DNA of 64,000 bases from JAFEDN01 sp963844565 (GTDB taxonomy: Bacteria; Pseudomonadota; Gammaproteobacteria; Coxiellales; Coxiellaceae): the NCBI GenBank assembly GCA_963844565.1, contig CAWJON010000002.1, positions 1,922,001-1,986,000 of the forward strand. The letters run 5' to 3'. The notes under the pieces are model-generated. The model saw only the letters and a program-made list of their open reading frames with translations. It ran no database searches and was not told where the DNA came from. Positions 36,238 to 45,218 of the stretch are shown piece by piece; the stretch's first letter is position 1; each line of letters opens with the position of its first letter. The translations under genes were made by a program, and so were the position numbers.

Positions 36238-36345
36238 ATGACCAAACCTAAACGTATTTTCATCGTCGGACACATGGGTGCAGGTAAATCATTACGAGGT
36301 GAAGCTGAAGATGTGAATAAAATAATTAAATCCCTTGAAAAATAG
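36238..36345 (+). pseudogene. P-loop kinase remnant (36 codons)
   Basis: Reads MTKPKRIFIVGHMGAGKSLR then GEAEDVNKIIKSLEK and a stop. GHMGAGKS is a Walker A motif, and the start resembles shikimate-kinase-like proteins of Legionellales. After the P-loop, a short unrelated C-terminal tail is joined on, so most of the enzyme is deleted. It lies 9 bp before the pentapeptide gene. Confidence 0.55.
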
Positions 36346-36354
36346 ATGTTTTAA

Positions 36355-37824
36355 ATGAAATATTATACTGCGATAAATATTTTAATGAAATCCGCTAAAA
36401 AAATTTTTATTGGGATCTTAGTATTTTTCTATTTTTTTACCCTGACTCCTGCTTTGGCCCAATTGGCAAATTGGAATGATATTGCATTAGCACCATTATT
36501 GCAGTTTTTTAAACAAGAAGGAATTATTTGGGAATCCCGCCCCCTTTATCATAATGAAAAAGGATTTATTCAGCAATCCCTAATTAGTTTGACTTATGTT
36601 AACAAAGCTGACCTATCTGCGCCTTATGATTTTCTTTTAACCCAACAATTGACGACCTTAGGTATTGCAAAACATTATCACCGTACCCCCAAAGTGCGCA
36701 CTCCCCTCTATGCTCATTATAATCCAAAGCAAAAAACCTATACGCGCGCCATTATTATGATTGTCGATAATAATCGAGGTCGTGATGATGCTTTAGCAGC
36801 AGACAAAGCAGGTGAAGCGACTACTGTCGAACTAGGTGTTATCAGTATGAATTTTGCAGCTTTACCTGCTCAAGTGACTGATGGCGTCTTGCATACCAAA
36901 ATACCATTTGGAGCTCTTTTAGCCGACAATCAAATAAAAACTCATAATATTAATACTCAGTATTTTAAGATCAATTGCAATGCCGCCTTGGATGTTTATC
37001 TAAACTGTTCTCATCATTCTACTACTCTATATGGTCGAACCAATACATTAATACGCAATGACGGTCAATGGGTAGCACGTGTAGTTGAAATCTTAACCGG
37101 GGCTGAGCTTCCGACAAGCATTACTCATGCGGCTTCGGCTAATCCGCTTGCAACATTTAAATCGACCTGTGTCTGTGTCGGATGTTATTTAAATTATGAG
37201 AATCTGGCTAATTACCAGCCTACACAGCTGATGAAAAATGATCATTGCTGGAAAGAATCTTTTTGTGACTTACGATACGCAAGACTTGCGCATGCGAATT
37301 TAATGAATAGCAATTTTTCAAACGGGGACACCTGCGTAAGACGAGCTAATTTTAGCCGTGCTTACTTTTATTATGCCGATTTAACTAAGGTAAAATGGCG
37401 AGGGGTGGAGTTGCGCGGCGCCCACCTGGATCACGCAAATTTATCTGGAAGTGACCTGCAGCTGGTGACAGCAGGATTTGCAAATTTTTCATCAGCTAAT
37501 ATGAATTCTGCGAAAGCGAGTGAAAAAACCATGGGGGGTCTAGGTGCTGATTTCCGTCATGCTAACTTTTCTTATGCCAATCTTAGCAATGCGGAATTAG
37601 CGGGTGATTTTGGTGCTGCTAATTTTTCCCATGCTAATTTAGAGCATGCTGTCCTAACTGAGATTGCCATATCAGACAGAACAAGGGGGAAAGTTAATTT
37701 TTCTTACGCTAATTTAAAGGGCGCATCAATAAACCTAAAGGACATGGGTTATACTTTAGTTGAGCTTTTCTGTCATACCACCATGCCAGATGGAAAAATA
37801 AACGACCGGGATTGCCCTCATTGA
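36355..37824 (+). CDS. Secreted pentapeptide-repeat protein
   Basis: A 489-residue protein. Met11 (ATG at 36385) is the more likely start because it gives a clean signal peptide (KSAKKIFIGILVFFYFF...ALA). Residues about 30-270 are an unassigned globular domain. From about 300 to 475, pentapeptide repeats of the A(N/D)LxN type follow (HANLMNSNFSNGD, GAHLDHANLSGSDL, HANFSYANLSNAEL), which fold as a right-handed quadrilateral helix. Two Cys pairs flank the repeats. In a cassette otherwise filled with an ATPase it may be a host-interaction or surface protein. Confidence 0.8.
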   Translation: MKYYTAINILMKSAKKIFIGILVFFYFFTLTPALAQLANWNDIALAPLLQFFKQEGIIWESRPLYHNEKGFIQQSLISLTYVNKADLSAPYDFLLTQQLTTLGIAKHYHRTPKVRTPLYAHYNPKQKTYTRAIIMIVDNNRGRDDALAADKAGEATTVELGVISMNFAALPAQVTDGVLHTKIPFGALLADNQIKTHNINTQYFKINCNAALDVYLNCSHHSTTLYGRTNTLIRNDGQWVARVVEILTGAELPTSITHAASANPLATFKSTCVCVGCYLNYENLANYQPTQLMKNDHCWKESFCDLRYARLAHANLMNSNFSNGDTCVRRANFSRAYFYYADLTKVKWRGVELRGAHLDHANLSGSDLQLVTAGFANFSSANMNSAKASEKTMGGLGADFRHANFSYANLSNAELAGDFGAANFSHANLEHAVLTEIAISDRTRGKVNFSYANLKGASINLKDMGYTLVELFCHTTMPDGKINDRDCPH

Positions 37825-37912
37825 TTAGCGTAATGAATAATGGTCATTATGCCACCCTTTTTGCATAAAGAGGGGCAGGCCTGAAAAAATGGCACTATTT
37901 TTTAAATAGATT

Positions 37913-39346
37913 TCATTGCTGTAATAAATTATTTAAATCTAGAATTTTAACAAAAAAATCACTTTCTCTTACTTCATCGTGAATTTCAGAGGCATGAATC
38001 AGTACTGGTTTAATCGAAAAATTTCTAGGAACTGACATTGCTTGTATTTTTTCCTGAACTTCTTGAATGATATCTTTTCTAATCAAATAACGACTAAATT
38101 TAATCTCACAAAGATATAAAGTGCCGAACTTAGTTTGAATCATGTAATCAATTTGACAGCCTTTCTGACGCGCCGTTTTTCTCTGAAAATAAGGATTATC
38201 ATAGACAACCTCATCAGGATAAATCCCTAATCGTTTTTTAATTTCATGACGATTATTCAGTACCAGATTTTCAATCTGAAGCCCCATCATCGACGTCCAC
38301 CCGGTTAAAGCTGTTAAAGAGTGATGTTTAAATTGGCCTTGTCGAATTTTTTGAAGATTCGGTTGAATATATTTCAAATAAAAACGTAAGTAATTGTCAC
38401 TAAGACGATATTGACTTAATTTTGAGAGATTACCAGTCTTAATCTGCCAAGTATAATCTCGGTCTAAAAAACCTGAAACGACCAATTCATCTAGATAAGA
38501 TGAAATAAAACCTCCACTTTCTATTTTTAATTGTTTAAACAACTCAGCCTGTTCCCAATGATTTTCTTTTAAAAGAGTAATAATTTCTTCATAATACCCG
38601 CTTTTTCTCTGTAGAAGTGCAGAAAATATATAATCAAAATCATTAAATAATAAACCAGACTCTAAAAAGCAAAGCTGCTTAATATTTTCTTCTGCCGAAT
38701 AACCTGGTTTTATTTCTTCTAAGTATTTAGGGATTCCGCCTGTTACTGCAAGTATTTTAAGTTTTTCATGCGATGAAACTGCTTGATTATGTAAATGCCA
38801 GAATTGAGCACAATCTGCAATTGGCAACTCTTTCAAATGTATTTTCAATGATAGACGCCCATAGAATCCGGTATTGGATAAAATATTTTCATAAATCCAT
38901 GAAGAAACGGAACCACAAATAATAAGGATTAGACGGTCATTTTTTTTAAAAATAAGATCCCACACATTTTTGAGCTTACCTAAAAAATCGGGATCACAAC
39001 TGCCTAGCCAAGTAATTTCATCCAGAAAAATAATAATCTGACCATTTTTAGTTTGGTGTGCAAGCTCATTAAAGGCATCTCCCCATTCTGAAAAAAATAG
39101 TTTTGGAGTATTAAATTGCCGACTCATTTGCTGAGAGAATTCGTCAAGTTGACTTTGCAGAGTGGTATGCGGCTGAGGTGGCAACCCTGAAAAAGTAATC
39201 ATCCTCATTTGACGACCAAATTCCTCAACTAACCTGCTTTTTCCAATACGGCGACGTCCATAAATGACAGCAAGACTTGCCGAATCCTTTTCAAACAGAC
39301 CACGCAATAAAGCCAGCTCTTCTTGCCTGCCAATAAATTGAGTCAT
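37913..39346 (-). CDS. AAA+ ATPase with DUF234/PD-(D/E)xK-like C-terminus
   Basis: A 477-residue ATPase of the archaeal-type ATPase_2 plus DUF234 family. Residues 4-60 hold GRQEELALLRG and Walker A GRRRIGKS; Walker B is IIIFLDEITWL near 128; a winged helix follows at about 260-330. The C-terminal part has CQIDYMIQTKFGTLYLCEIKF, a D...E-x-K nuclease-like signature. The role of the family is not settled; it behaves as a mobile or defence-type module and is common in islands. It has its own near-perfect promoter (39372-39399). Confidence 0.87.
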   Translation of the reverse strand: MTQFIGRQEELALLRGLFEKDSASLAVIYGRRRIGKSRLVEEFGRQMRMITFSGLPPQPHTTLQSQLDEFSQQMSRQFNTPKLFFSEWGDAFNELAHQTKNGQIIIFLDEITWLGSCDPDFLGKLKNVWDLIFKKNDRLILIICGSVSSWIYENILSNTGFYGRLSLKIHLKELPIADCAQFWHLHNQAVSSHEKLKILAVTGGIPKYLEEIKPGYSAEENIKQLCFLESGLLFNDFDYIFSALLQRKSGYYEEIITLLKENHWEQAELFKQLKIESGGFISSYLDELVVSGFLDRDYTWQIKTGNLSKLSQYRLSDNYLRFYLKYIQPNLQKIRQGQFKHHSLTALTGWTSMMGLQIENLVLNNRHEIKKRLGIYPDEVVYDNPYFQRKTARQKGCQIDYMIQTKFGTLYLCEIKFSRYLIRKDIIQEVQEKIQAMSVPRNFSIKPVLIHASEIHDEVRESDFFVKILDLNNLLQQ

Positions 39347-39371
39347 TTTATTTCTCTATAAAAAATGAAAT

Positions 39372-39410
39372 ATTATAGCGCCAAAATAACAAATGTCAAT
39401 TTAGCGCTAT
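39372..39410 (-). promoter_or_regulatory. Consensus sigma-70 promoter with an overlapping operator
   Basis: On the minus strand TTGACA (39399-39394) and TATAAT (39377-39372) are separated by 16 bases, both perfect matches to consensus, about 25 bp before the ATPase ATG. A palindrome ATAGCGC ... GCGCTAT spans 39375-39410, covering -10 to just upstream of -35, so a repressor bound there would block the promoter. The leader is short. Confidence 0.7.
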
Positions 39411-39549
39411 TTTTAGAATAAAAATCGCCAGCAATTTATAAAACCAAAGCTCCAAAGGTATTTGAACGATTTATTGACATTTATTCCGGCAAAATTACGG
39501 CAAAGTTTTTGGAGGTTTTGGAAAGTGGTTATAAGTCTTTGATTTTAAA

Positions 39550-39591
39550 TGGTCCGTGCTGGGATCGAACCAGCGACCCGCTGATTAAGAG
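39550..39591 (-). other. Attachment scar B: 3' half of a tRNA-Lys(CUU)-like gene
   Basis: Same 42-bp core as scars A, C and D, with one acceptor-stem change (GGACCA instead of GGCCCA on the tRNA strand). The left flank has ATTCCGGCAAA and a similar second unit 11 bp on, which scars A and D carry on their right. The right flank, about 130 bp up to TGTGTCCCGCAAATCTCCCA, is shared with scar C. This mixing of flanks suggests serial insertion and recombination at one tRNA target. Confidence 0.88.
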
Positions 39592-39755
39592 GCTTATGCT
39601 TCTGGGTCAGCTAATTTGGCTGCTTACTAACTCATTGATTAAAAAGTAATTTTATTGATCTATTTTTAAACGAAACCGGTTGCCCGCTAGTAAAAAGCCT
39701 GGTTGAGCCTAGTAAAGCCTAGTTGTGTCCCGCAAATCTCCCACATCTTTAAATA

Positions 39756-39783
39756 TTGCTTTTGTCAGAAAAAATGATATAAT
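39756..39783 (+). promoter_or_regulatory. Putative promoter of AbiE operon 1
   Basis: TTGCTT (39756-39761) and TATAAT (39778-39783) with 16-base spacing. Transcription would begin near 39790, which rules out the ATG at 39786 and supports the ATG at 39804 as translation start. Confidence 0.55.
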
Positions 39784-39803
39784 TTATGACAAATGAGGCA
39801 AAT

Positions 39804-40412
39804 ATGAAAGTCACTCAACATATCATTGAAAATATCAACTCTCTTCCTAAAGGGGTTCCTTTTACTTCTTCACAATTTCTGCAGTATGGGTCCCGTAACA
39901 CCATTGATCAAACTATTGTTCGACTAACCAAACGAGGAGAAATTATCCGTGTCGCCAGAGGTGTTTACGTAAAGCCTAAACACAGTCGATTTACAGGAAC
40001 TGTATTACCAAACTCGTTTGAAGTGGCCCAATTTATTGCTTCTAAAACTGGAGCCATTATTCAAGTTCATGGCGCCGAAGCCGCCAGATATTTTGGTTTA
40101 ACAACACAAATGCCCACTCAAGCCGTTTATCTAACCAATGGCCCAAACCGAAAATTAACGATAGGCCATCTGCAATTAACCTTGAAACATGTTACTTCAC
40201 GCAAATTGATTCATGCAGGCACTAAAATTGGTTTAGCGATTACTGCATTATGGTATCTAGGCAAACAACAAGTTAACGAAAATATTATTGCTAAAATAAA
40301 ATCTCAGCTCACAGAAAAAGAATACCAGGAATTTGTTAACCGCATAAACCAAATGCCAATATGGTTAGCAAATGTTATCCAACAATATGAACGATTGAAT
40401 CAACATGGCTGA
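39804..40412 (+). CDS. AbiEi/DUF6088-type antitoxin
   Basis: About 202 residues from the ATG at 39804, which has GAGG 7 bases upstream; the ATG at 39786 would lie too close to the promoter. Residues 1-70 hold a winged helix (VPFTSSQFLQYGSRNTIDQT, IVRLTKRGEIIRVARGVYVK), the rest the DUF6088 C-terminal domain (AQFIASKTGAIIQVHGAEAA). It serves as transcriptional autorepressor and antidote in type IV AbiE systems. Its stop lies 8 bases inside the toxin gene, so the two are translationally coupled. Confidence 0.87.
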   Translation: MKVTQHIIENINSLPKGVPFTSSQFLQYGSRNTIDQTIVRLTKRGEIIRVARGVYVKPKHSRFTGTVLPNSFEVAQFIASKTGAIIQVHGAEAARYFGLTTQMPTQAVYLTNGPNRKLTIGHLQLTLKHVTSRKLIHAGTKIGLAITALWYLGKQQVNENIIAKIKSQLTEKEYQEFVNRINQMPIWLANVIQQYERLNQHG

Positions 40413-41448
40413 AAATTTTTTTCAACTCTCAACGACAGAACAAAATGAAATCATTAATTCACTGTCGCCACAGATAGGATTAACTCCACAAGTTATTGAA
40501 AAAGATATTTGGGTTTGTTGGGTGCTCGATAAATTATTTAGCATGCCCAATGCATTACCTATGGTATTTAAAGGTGGCACATCACTTTCTAAGATTTTTA
40601 ATGCAATACAGCGCTTTTCGGAAGATTGTGACATCACCATTGATTATCTCGGATTTAATACTAACTTTGATCCTTTTGCAGATAATATGAGTAAAACGGC
40701 ACTAAAAAAATTTACAGAGAAATTACGTAATCAATTACGTGATTATGTTTATTCAACTATTTTACCTTATTTCAGAATATTATTGGCAAATCAATTTGGA
40801 GATTTCGCTCAAATTAAAGTAAGTGAAGATGGAGAACAAGTTTGGATCACCTACCCTACCACCACTGAAAATTTTGCTACGTACATTAACAGTCATGTTT
40901 TGCTTGAGTTTGGCGCTAGAAATTCAATAGAGCCTAATAATAAACATACTATTCAACCCATTATTTCTAATTTTTTAAGAAATATTGAATTTCCTCACGC
41001 TTCTGTCAATGTTTTATCGCCTTTGAGAACCTTCTGGGAAAAAGCCACTTTAATTCATGCGGAATGTCACCGAGGTGAATTTAGAGAAAGTGCCAATCGA
41101 TTATCCAGACATTGGTATGACTTAGCCGTATTATCACAACACCCAATTGGTCAATCAGCGCTTACTAATTATAAATTATTACAGGATGTTGTTAAATATA
41201 AAAAGATATTTTACTCTGCAAGCCATGCTCAATATGAGCTCTGTTTACAAGGAGAATTTAAGTTTTTTCCAGATAAGGCAAACATTATAAGCTTGCACTC
41301 TGATTATAATCAAATGATTCAAGCAGGTATGTTTAGCCAACAACCATTATCCTTTGAACGGGTCATTACATTATTAGAGAGATTGCAAAAAAATATTAAT
41401 GAAAATTTTAATATTGAGAAAAAAATAAGTTTACTTGAATCAACTTAA
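40405..41448 (+). CDS. AbiEii-type nucleotidyltransferase toxin
   Basis: A 347-residue DNA polymerase beta-like nucleotidyltransferase. The K-G-G-T motif is at 56-59 with SLSK following, and the metal ligands are Asp74 and Asp76 in SEDCDITID. A later HWYDLAVL stretch is also typical of the family. Members such as MenT/AbiEii can block tRNA use by nucleotide addition and cause phage abortive infection; whether this one does is inferred. An internal fragment of the same gene is found at 2578-2730. Confidence 0.9.
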   Translation: MAENFFQLSTTEQNEIINSLSPQIGLTPQVIEKDIWVCWVLDKLFSMPNALPMVFKGGTSLSKIFNAIQRFSEDCDITIDYLGFNTNFDPFADNMSKTALKKFTEKLRNQLRDYVYSTILPYFRILLANQFGDFAQIKVSEDGEQVWITYPTTTENFATYINSHVLLEFGARNSIEPNNKHTIQPIISNFLRNIEFPHASVNVLSPLRTFWEKATLIHAECHRGEFRESANRLSRHWYDLAVLSQHPIGQSALTNYKLLQDVVKYKKIFYSASHAQYELCLQGEFKFFPDKANIISLHSDYNQMIQAGMFSQQPLSFERVITLLERLQKNINENFNIEKKISLLEST

Positions 41449-41498
41449 GGAGCACTTCAATGGAATTTTCTACCGGATTATTAATTACATATCGGAGC

Positions 41499-41656
41499 GG
41501 GATCAAGTCTGAAATCTTAAGCAGAAGCTTTATATAACCAGTATTTCATAATGGAATTATTTTTAAAATCCAAAAAATACTTCCACTTCCAATGAGAATT
41601 TTGGCAATACCGTTTCTCTTAACAAAGAATCTGCTTAAAATCTCAGACTTGACCCC
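41499..41656. repeat. Family 1 inverted-repeat element, longer variant (158 bp)
   Basis: Same termini as the 143-bp copies (GGGATCAAGTCTGAAATC ... TCTCAGACTTGACCCC) with two small internal insertions, TATAT near 41533 and a CCAAAAAA tract near 41570. Same orientation as the others. Followed by CTCTC. It lies 50 bp past the AbiEii stop. Confidence 0.9.
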
Positions 41657-41731
41657 CTCTCCTAGTCCTGAGATCCCCTAGACACGTTTCTTATTTAAGA
41701 AACTAAAATATAATTTTTTTCGTTATTTATA

Positions 41732-42961
41732 TCATTTGATTTCTGGATATTCATCTTCATAAAAAAGAATTTTCTGTTCGTTATTAAAATAGCCAAACTC
41801 TTCTCTACATTTTTTGGCATGCGCACAAAATTCATCTGGCCATCGACCTCCCTCATCTGTTTGCACCATTACTATGGTAGGCGTATATCCGCCGTCAGGC
41901 TGCTCATCAGGTACATTTAAACCGATACCAATTATTACGGAACTCTCACCAAAATGATCAAGAGAGGCAAAACATCGAGCTAATAAAACTGCTCTTCTGC
42001 TCTCTAGAGAACTTTCTTTTTCGTAACAATAAAATACATAAACTACATTGTTTAATGATTTTATGCATCTTGCATCTAACTTTTTTTCTTTAGCCTGTAA
42101 AAGAAAATCATCAAACGCTTTTCCTAATAGTCGTCTAGAAAAACGATGCTCCATTACCATCACTCGAAAAATTTTTTCCACATCTAAATCAGGTGATCCG
42201 TAAGTTTGAGTTTGCCAAGGTTGCTTACCCTCAGTACATAATCCCTCTATTAATCTGTCCCAAATATAACTTTCTTTATCTTTTTCCAATTTTTTGAGAA
42301 ATTCAGGTTTTTCACTAAAGCCTTCCCAAAGCGTATTGTCAATTATAAATGTTCCAGAAATTTCTGGAAATTCCCGATTGTTATTAAGATAAAGAGCTAA
42401 AAAATTTTCTTCTCCGCCGAGAATAACAGCAGTCGATTGTTCTAAAAATTTTTCTTTTTTAGTTAAATATTCTACAAAATCAGATATTGTATCCAGATGA
42501 CGTAAGAGTAAAAAAAACGAAGCTTCATCAGTAACGTGAAAAAAACCACCGTTTTCTTTTGAAAAGGAAGCTATAGGTACTTCTCTTTGCCCCCCAAATG
42601 CGACAACAATTTGATGATAAATTCTGCACTCTTGGGGAGGAAGTTGAACCTTATTACCATCTTTGCCTACCAAATATGTAGCCTTTTCCAAAAAACGAAC
42701 AGCTCCCTTAATCTGCTTAATGGAAGCATCAATTGCTTTTCGCTGCCACCGCTGGGCATCTAGTACCGGGTCACTGGACTTATTGATGTTAATTCCTTTA
42801 ACACTTAAAACGATTACATGGGGGGCACAAACGATTAGGATGTCGCATAACTCTTGACTAGAGTTTTTACCTTGAGGACTAGCAAAACTCCAAATCGAAA
42901 GGAAAGATTTTTGACAAACATTGTAAACAAATCGCTCTGAATCATTAAGAGTATTTATCAT
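41732..42961 (-). CDS. Hypothetical protein with a nuclease-like N-terminus
   Basis: A 409-residue protein. The first 60 residues (SFASPQGKNSSQELCDILIV, VIVLSVKG) have the shape of a PD-(D/E)xK/NERD-type core with Asp40 and S53-x-K55, but the expected Glu before x-K is Ser, so catalysis is doubtful. The next segment (DAQRWQRKAIDASIKQIKGA) is a NERD-like helix. The remainder is unassigned. Its position between AbiE and a decayed TA/methyltransferase region suggests an island gene, perhaps defence-related. Confidence 0.55.
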   Translation of the reverse strand: MINTLNDSERFVYNVCQKSFLSIWSFASPQGKNSSQELCDILIVCAPHVIVLSVKGININKSSDPVLDAQRWQRKAIDASIKQIKGAVRFLEKATYLVGKDGNKVQLPPQECRIYHQIVVAFGGQREVPIASFSKENGGFFHVTDEASFFLLLRHLDTISDFVEYLTKKEKFLEQSTAVILGGEENFLALYLNNNREFPEISGTFIIDNTLWEGFSEKPEFLKKLEKDKESYIWDRLIEGLCTEGKQPWQTQTYGSPDLDVEKIFRVMVMEHRFSRRLLGKAFDDFLLQAKEKKLDARCIKSLNNVVYVFYCYEKESSLESRRAVLLARCFASLDHFGESSVIIGIGLNVPDEQPDGGYTPTIVMVQTDEGGRWPDEFCAHAKKCREEFGYFNNEQKILFYEDEYPEIK

Positions 42962-43708
42962 ATTTTATGGCATCTTAACACATTATTAATCCAAATCAAC
43001 TATAAGTTGATCACCTACGTCAATAATTGGGCTATGAGATAAGATACTTAAAACATACAGCTAAATGAAAGAATACCGTCTCTCTATAAAAGAAACCCAA
43101 AATTTGCATAATAATTGAACATAAAAACCCTCATTAAACATATCCATGCTCCACAAAGGTGGCTAGAGTATATTTGATTTGCAGCGATTGAGATGGCTGG
43201 AAAATGAGAACCATAAGCAAAGCAGATATACTCGAATATTAGGTTGGAGCACCGTAATTGAAAGATATTGTTGAAAAAAGTTAACAACGCTGAGAAAAGA
43301 AAGCTAATGGATAAAATGATGAGGTTGTCTTAGCATCTAACAAAAAGATTATACCTATCACATCTCATTTATAAAATTTTTTAAACACAAAATGCCATTC
43401 GAGAATAAACATTGTTAGATTTCCACCAACACTAAATCATTTTCAAATCGGTTGAAAAAATATTATTGAATATCAATCAAGATAGATTTAAATTTAGTTC
43501 ATGAAAAAAATTCAGCTTTTTAAAAAAATGAATTACAGAATTGATCGCAAGGAGATTCAGATTTCGTTACAGTGAGTTCATGGATTTTAGAACCGTGGAA
43601 CGTTTGACGCGCTGCGAAATTTATTTACTCCCCCTGGCAGCGAGGCAGTAATGAAAACATGAATGGTCGACTTAGACGATAAAATTTCAAATTAAGGCAG
43701 CGGCTAGG
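42962..43708. other. Intergenic region, no feature recognised
   Basis: About 750 bp, very AT-rich at 43000-43560 and more GC-rich at 43580-43680. Only short frames without family resemblance or ribosome sites occur. No copy of repeat family 1 or 2, no tRNA fragment and no strong hairpin was found. It may be the decayed remains of a gene. Confidence 0.45.
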
Positions 43709-44137
43709 CTAATTTTCTTTAAGCTTAAAAAATACAGCCAGCGACACTCCAAATCGCTTTGATAATGCAGTAATTTGCTCTAATGTCAGTTGGCGCTTTT
43801 CATGCAATACTTTGGAAACATGAGATTGACTGCCAATTTCCGGCAAATCTTTTTGAGTCAGTTGATGCTGCTCCATTAAAAATAACAGCACTTCCGTCGG
43901 CTCCATGGAGCGCAAGGGATAAGCTCGTTTTTCGTACAATTCAATATGGTCAACAACTAAATCAAGTAGCTCCGCAGTCGTTGTGTCCCTTTTAGATTTT
44001 AGCTGGGTTTTTAATTGGCGCGCCAACTCCGACAAACGTTCGTTTTCTGCTTCATTGGCGGGCACTTTTAAATATTCAGCGATATGACTGAAGCACTTAA
44101 TCGTTTGAGCCACAGTTTTATGTGATATTAAATTCAT
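43709..44137 (-). CDS. HigA-type antitoxin
   Basis: A 142-residue protein with the HigA layout: an N-terminal helical part, AYPLRSMEPTEVLLFLMEQH in the middle, and a C-terminal XRE helix-turn-helix (LTQKDLPEIGSQSHVSKVLH, EKRQLTLEQITALSKRFGVS). The start overlaps the stop of the HigB remnant (ATGA), the usual toxin-antitoxin order for HigBA. With the toxin broken, it may persist as an orphan antitoxin or regulator. Confidence 0.87.
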   Translation of the reverse strand: MNLISHKTVAQTIKCFSHIAEYLKVPANEAENERLSELARQLKTQLKSKRDTTTAELLDLVVDHIELYEKRAYPLRSMEPTEVLLFLMEQHQLTQKDLPEIGSQSHVSKVLHEKRQLTLEQITALSKRFGVSLAVFFKLKEN

Positions 44138-44300
44138 AATTGACCTCGTCGTAAATGTTCTGCATTTTTAGATTGACTATATTCTGCATGTATCCAAACG
44201 ACCTTTATATCGACCATTTTGAACGGATAATCAATCTCGGTTATTAACCGACATAAGTGTTCTCCTTGTAGATTAACAATTAATCTCTCTAGGATACACC
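44134..44300 (-). pseudogene. HigB-type toxin, C-terminal remnant
   Basis: The minus strand reads VNLQGEHLCRLITEIDYPFK then MVDIKVVWIHAEYSQS...LRRGQL and a stop overlapping the HigA start. N-x-x-G-x-x-x-R-L-I and the H-A-E-Y motif are those of HigB mRNA interferases. The first half of the toxin is absent and no start codon is in frame, so it should not be made as an active toxin. Confidence 0.75.
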
Positions 44301-44461
44301 TAATTAAAATAATATTATGTTGTCTAAACTTAAGGTAATTGACTAATAATCAACAGGTTATGATTCAACAACACATAACTGGCTTGACAACATTTGGCGA
44401 GAAATCACCCTATGTGTTGAAACTCATTTTGGCGTTACGCCAACAGGGTTAGCTTTGGACG

Positions 44462-44993
44462 GAAGAATTTATCTGGCACAAGAAAAACAGTGTGCCCGGC
44501 AAATGGCCGAATCAGTTTAGAGACGGCTGGGAGCGATTATTACAATTCAACAAACAGAAAAAATTCTGCATGTACCAGGAAGCTGTGATGATTCCCGTCA
44601 GCCCCTCTACGGTCAGCCGGATGCAACGATTAAAGGCGGCAGACAAAGTTTTTAAAGCGAATAAAGACCGGTAGCCCCTTTGCCCGCAATCTGGCTCACT
44701 GGCTGAATAAAGACAGAGTCTATCCTTGCAATGTTTTATACTTGGCGACGGAATCCCATAATCAGCAGCATTGCGCCGCTTTTCCGAAAAAATTACCCGC
44801 TTGGTTTATTCAATTGTTCACTTAACAACAAGATATCGTATTGGATCCATTTATTGGCAGTGGCACGACAGCCTTAGCCGCACGTGAATTAAACCGCCGA
44901 TTTATTGGGATTAATATTTGTCCCCACTACTGCGAAGTGGCTAGAGACCGATTAACCACTGCAGATGAGTCTTATATCCTATTAGATATGTAA
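44462..44993 (+). pseudogene. Site-specific DNA methyltransferase (N4/N6 type), broken
   Basis: Frame 1 reads EEFIWHKKNSVPGKWPNQFR then DGWERLLQF...MYQEAVMIPV. In other frames follow ARNLAHWLNKDRVYPCNVLY and, near the 3' end, DPFIGSGTTALAARELNRRF with a stop at 44991-44993. The DPF-x-GSGT motif is the SAM-binding motif of beta-class amino-methyltransferases. Several frameshifts and missing pieces, including the catalytic DPPY, make it inactive. Its base composition is richer in GC than the AT-rich neighbours. It may be what is left of a restriction-modification system. Confidence 0.82.
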
Positions 44994-45066
44994 AGCCCCC
45001 CATTTTTAAAAACAGGTAAAAGCAGAGTGATTTAATATGTCTGTGCGGCAAAACAGCCCTCTTTTG

Positions 45067-45094
45067 CACCAGAGAAGGCATGTTTTCTCTGGTG
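45067..45094. terminator. Hairpin between the methyltransferase remnant and the SET gene
   Basis: CACCAGAGAA pairs perfectly with TTCTCTGGTG around an 8-base loop. Only a weak T-rich stretch (TGATATTT) follows, so it may be a weak or factor-assisted terminator on the plus strand. Confidence 0.35.
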
Positions 45095-45218
45095 TGATAT
45101 TTAACAGGATGATTATTTTTATTCGCCTCTTTCTTCCATTATATCTTTTAATTTTAAATAGCTATTTGTGGATTAATTTGTTTTAATATCCTAAGTATTA
45201 GAACAAGGAGTGGTTGTT

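Noticed and set aside
43084..43287. Minus-strand ORF of 67 codons
   Set aside because: Composition is random-looking, there is no start signal, and it lies in a decayed AT-rich region.
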